Shown here one piece after another: positions 61,625-64,000 of a stretch of 64,000 nt of DNA (the first letter of the stretch is position 1; the number at the start of each line of letters is the position of its first letter). Source of the DNA: UBA10349 sp003485905 (lineage in GTDB: Bacteria > Pseudomonadota > Gammaproteobacteria > Arenicellales > Arenicellaceae); the NCBI GenBank assembly GCA_943787185.1, contig CALSLL010000001.1:496001-560000 (forward strand). The letters run 5' to 3'. The position numbers and the translations under genes are program-made. The notes under the pieces are model-generated. The model saw only the letters and a program-made list of their open reading frames with translations. It searched no databases and was not told where the DNA came from.

Positions 61625-63730
61625 ATGATTACTACGTCTACTATAGGCTCTAAATTAAGCCAAAAACTTATACTGGTTTGCTTATGCGGTATGGCTAACA
61701 TCTCAATCGCACCTTATGCCTATGCACAAAGTGATCTTGAGGAAATCAGTATTATTGGAACTCGTATGCCCGTTCTCCCCGGAACGGTTTTGCCTAATAT
61801 CGTAGTGTTGTCTAGTGACCAACTTGAGCGTATTAACCACAGCCATATTCAAGAATCCTTAAACCGCGTTCCTGGCGTTAATCTGCAACGCGGCAGTGGT
61901 CAGGAGTACTTGCCCGCGATTCGAAGCCCGGTCCTTACCGGTGCGGGGGCCTGCGGTAGCTTTATGGTCAGCGAGAATAATATTCCGGTGCGTGCCGCTG
62001 GCTTTTGCAATATTAATGAACTATTTGACGCCCACACTGAACAGGCTCGTCAAATCGAAGTGCTTCGCGGCCCTGGGACAGTGGCCACTGGCAGTAACGC
62101 ACTAACCGGTGGGGTCAACGTACGCTTAGACACTAATTCGGATAGCGCAGTGAGCGTAGAAGTCGGGTCTAATGAATGGGTACGCGCCAAGGCGCGTTTT
62201 TCCTCCAATACCGACAATGGACATTTAGCGGCTTTTCTCACCAGCACGCACGACGGCGGGTTTCGCGATAGCTCGGGATTCAACCAGCACAAATTTAGTC
62301 TGCGCCACCAAAGGAACTGGAACGAAGGAACGCTCAACAGCGGCTTCACGATCGCTTATCTCGACCAGCAAACCGCGGGGTTCATAGTTGGGGAAAATAG
62401 CTTTTTAAACAAACACCTCAGCCGAGAAAACCCAAACCCAGACGCATTTAGGGAATCACTGTCGATACGCGCCTGGAGCAGTTACCAGTTTCAAAGCAGC
62501 AATGGACTTGAGTGGCTTATCACGCCATTCGCACGCTACACAGATATGGACTTCCTACTGCATTTTCTCCCAGGTACTCCACTGGAAAACAACCAACAAA
62601 AGAGTGTTGGTATCCAAAATGCTATTAAGTGGCGGCCTTCGGATTCACTTACTATTAGCACTGGCGTAGACTTTGATATTGCCAAAGGCTTGCTTAGCGA
62701 AATACAAGACAGCCCCACTCAAGGCTCGGCCTTCCTGCGAGCAACAATCCCCAGTGGAACGCACTACGACTACGCCGTCGATGCAATTAATATAGCCGGA
62801 CACATTAGCGCCCAATGGCTACTAGGAGACACTTGGTCGCTGGCACTCGGAGGCAGAGTTGAATACCAAAACTACGATTACGATAACAAAATCATAGCTG
62901 GACGAACTCGTGACGACGGTACGACTTGTGGTTTTGGCGGTTGTCGCTTCTCTCGCCCAGCTGATCGCTCAGACAATTACACTAATATTTCTCCACGAGC
63001 AGAATTAAGCAACGCATTGAGTGACAACAGTCGAATATTTGCAATAGCGAGCACATTTTCGAGGGCACCACAGGCGACCGAGCTATATCGATTACAACGA
63101 GAACAAACCATTGCCGATCTAGATTCAGAAAACACCAAAAGCCTTGAATTCGGATATCAATGGAAAACGGACTCCTTAAATATAGATGCCTCTATATGGG
63201 GCATGCGAAAATCCAACGTTATTTTGCGAGACAGTAACTTTTTCAATGTTGCAGATGGCAACACTAGCCACTATGGCATTGAAGGAGCTTTTGGGTTCAG
63301 CCCGGTTCAGGCAATAAATATCTCTGGTTCTCTTAACTTCGCACGCCACAAATATAGAAATAACGCGGGTGCAGGAACAGGCGCAAATATCGTAGGGAAT
63401 GAAATAGATACAGCACCCAGTTTTTTTGGCGACCTAAGGCTGTTATGGAATGCAACCGAGTCTGCTAGCATGGAACTGCAGGCCAGCAAAATGGGCAGCT
63501 ACTATCTTGAACCAAACAACCTTTTCGAATATTCAGGCCACACGGTCTATCACTTAAGGGGGCAATTGAAACTCGACCAAAATTGGCGGGCCTTCGGGCG
63601 GATCTTAAACCTAACAGATAGGCGCTACGCAGATCGTGCCGATTTCACGAGCTTTTCAGGGCAACGATATTTTCCAGGTGCACCTCGAACAATTTTTGTT
63701 GGACTTGAATGGCGAGAAACATCTGAATAG
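61625..63730 (+). CDS. TonB-dependent outer-membrane receptor
   Basis: 701 aa. Signal peptide ending APYAYAQ, then a TonB-box-like DLEEISIIGTR. Plug domain (residues ~50-160) with QESLNRVPGVNLQRGSGQEY and IEVLRGPGTVATGSNALTGG. The barrel follows, ending in FVGLEWRETSE. GACGSFMVSENNIPVRAAGFC holds two Cys likely joined by a disulfide. No partner transporter is in view, so the ligand (siderophore, cofactor or sugar) cannot be named. Confidence 0.88.
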   Translation: MITTSTIGSKLSQKLILVCLCGMANISIAPYAYAQSDLEEISIIGTRMPVLPGTVLPNIVVLSSDQLERINHSHIQESLNRVPGVNLQRGSGQEYLPAIRSPVLTGAGACGSFMVSENNIPVRAAGFCNINELFDAHTEQARQIEVLRGPGTVATGSNALTGGVNVRLDTNSDSAVSVEVGSNEWVRAKARFSSNTDNGHLAAFLTSTHDGGFRDSSGFNQHKFSLRHQRNWNEGTLNSGFTIAYLDQQTAGFIVGENSFLNKHLSRENPNPDAFRESLSIRAWSSYQFQSSNGLEWLITPFARYTDMDFLLHFLPGTPLENNQQKSVGIQNAIKWRPSDSLTISTGVDFDIAKGLLSEIQDSPTQGSAFLRATIPSGTHYDYAVDAINIAGHISAQWLLGDTWSLALGGRVEYQNYDYDNKIIAGRTRDDGTTCGFGGCRFSRPADRSDNYTNISPRAELSNALSDNSRIFAIASTFSRAPQATELYRLQREQTIADLDSENTKSLEFGYQWKTDSLNIDASIWGMRKSNVILRDSNFFNVADGNTSHYGIEGAFGFSPVQAINISGSLNFARHKYRNNAGAGTGANIVGNEIDTAPSFFGDLRLLWNATESASMELQASKMGSYYLEPNNLFEYSGHTVYHLRGQLKLDQNWRAFGRILNLTDRRYADRADFTSFSGQRYFPGAPRTIFVGLEWRETSE

Positions 63731-63882
63731 CAGTAGCAGCCACAAGGAGAACAAAACGATATTCTTTAGCTAATACTTACGTATGGAAACAGCCGTACAA
63801 GTGTTCAGTAACTAACCCCAAACCACTTACCAAAAACACCTTCGGAATATTCACGCCCTGGTGCAGTGTTTTCTATAGCGCC

Positions 63883-64000
63883 TTACAAAGAGTCGTCTAT
63901 ATAAGGGTTGCTGTTGCCCTGAATTTCCGCAATTAGCTGATTGCGATAGATTTCGAAACTATCGGGCGGATCAGCTTGATTCCACTCAAGCATTCGCGCC
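63883..64000 (-). CDS. Endonuclease I family protein, C-terminal end only
   Basis: The last ~38 codons of a leftward gene that enters from the right edge. The sequence MLEWNQADPPDSFEIYRNQL followed by IAEIQGNSNPYIDDSL matches the conserved C terminus of secreted endonuclease I / EndA-type DNases (DPVDxFExxRNxxI...QGNRNPFID). The stop is TAA at 63885-63883. Between 63731 and 63882 I see nothing else. Confidence 0.72.
   Translation of the reverse strand, partial: ARMLEWNQADPPDSFEIYRNQLIAEIQGNSNPYIDDSL

Noticed and set aside
1..64000. CRISPR arrays, tRNA or rRNA genes, prophage
   Set aside because: No repeat-spacer series, no cloverleaf-like intergenic sequence and no phage structural genes were seen on reading the window.

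Overview
The window looks like a chromosomal segment of a heterotrophic gammaproteobacterium, probably marine, of moderate G+C. The support is protein family resemblance and synteny: a pyrE / exonuclease III divergent pair, cca and a ParC-type topoisomerase with typical gammaproteobacterial motifs, a TonB receptor, and many periplasmic oxidoreductases. The species cannot be named from sequence alone, and all functional calls come from reading motifs, not from searches.

Region 1 (0-26 kb) is a catabolic island. It opens with the end of a methylmalonate-semialdehyde dehydrogenase and an IclR regulator. A five-gene operon follows: RutE-like reductase, arylsulfotransferase-like propeller, GST, a secreted 'AHH' protein (DUF6152-like) and an amidohydrolase, closed by a terminator. 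Next come a secreted arylsulfotransferase-like lipoprotein and an operon with a sodium:solute symporter, two tiny membrane proteins, both subunits of a pyrogallol-phloroglucinol transhydroxylase-type molybdoenzyme, and a second IclR regulator. A leftward block carries an 'AHH' protein, a Tat-exported flavin 2-hydroxyacid dehydrogenase with a CXXCH motif, a lectin-like protein, a diheme cytochrome c, a probable selenoprotein redoxin and a YdjC-type deacetylase. Another amidohydrolase and 'AHH' protein end the region. The likely theme is uptake and periplasmic or cytoplasmic breakdown of aromatic or sulfated compounds; the substrate is unknown.

Region 2 (26-38 kb) is accessory and partly decayed. 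It holds a small run of integron-like gene cassettes with at least one good attC site, then a module of three successive damaged genes, a secreted Rossmann-fold protein, a 5'-truncated quinoprotein, a further 'AHH' protein and a frameshifted acetyltransferase.

Region 3 (38-54 kb) has an FG-GAP/ASPIC-UnbV protein with small membrane partners, a complete bufferin operon (BufA, the MNIO enzyme BufB, BufC, DoxX), YtoQ, MAPEG, a DMT exporter, an ArsJ-type GAPDH, DUF2937, an atypical IspG, and two divergent SLC13 permeases.

Region 4 (54-64 kb) is mostly core: AmpG-type permease, exonuclease III, PyrE, CCA-adding enzyme, ParC, a TonB receptor and the tail of an endonuclease I. Between the convergent cca and parC genes lies 560 bp of non-coding DNA. 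It contains two identical 62-nt structured repeats, a consensus -35 box inside a dyad, a second copy of that dyad and a terminator, so it looks like a regulated non-coding RNA locus.

The strongest candidates for new biology are: the Sec (UGA) redoxin-DsbD fusion; the convergent-intergenic RNA; five paralogous secreted proteins all predicted to start with His-His after signal cleavage; the CXXCH-bearing flavin dehydrogenase; and the transhydroxylase whose Fe-S subunit has lost exactly one cluster's ligands and whose large subunit carries an extra SCP2-like domain.
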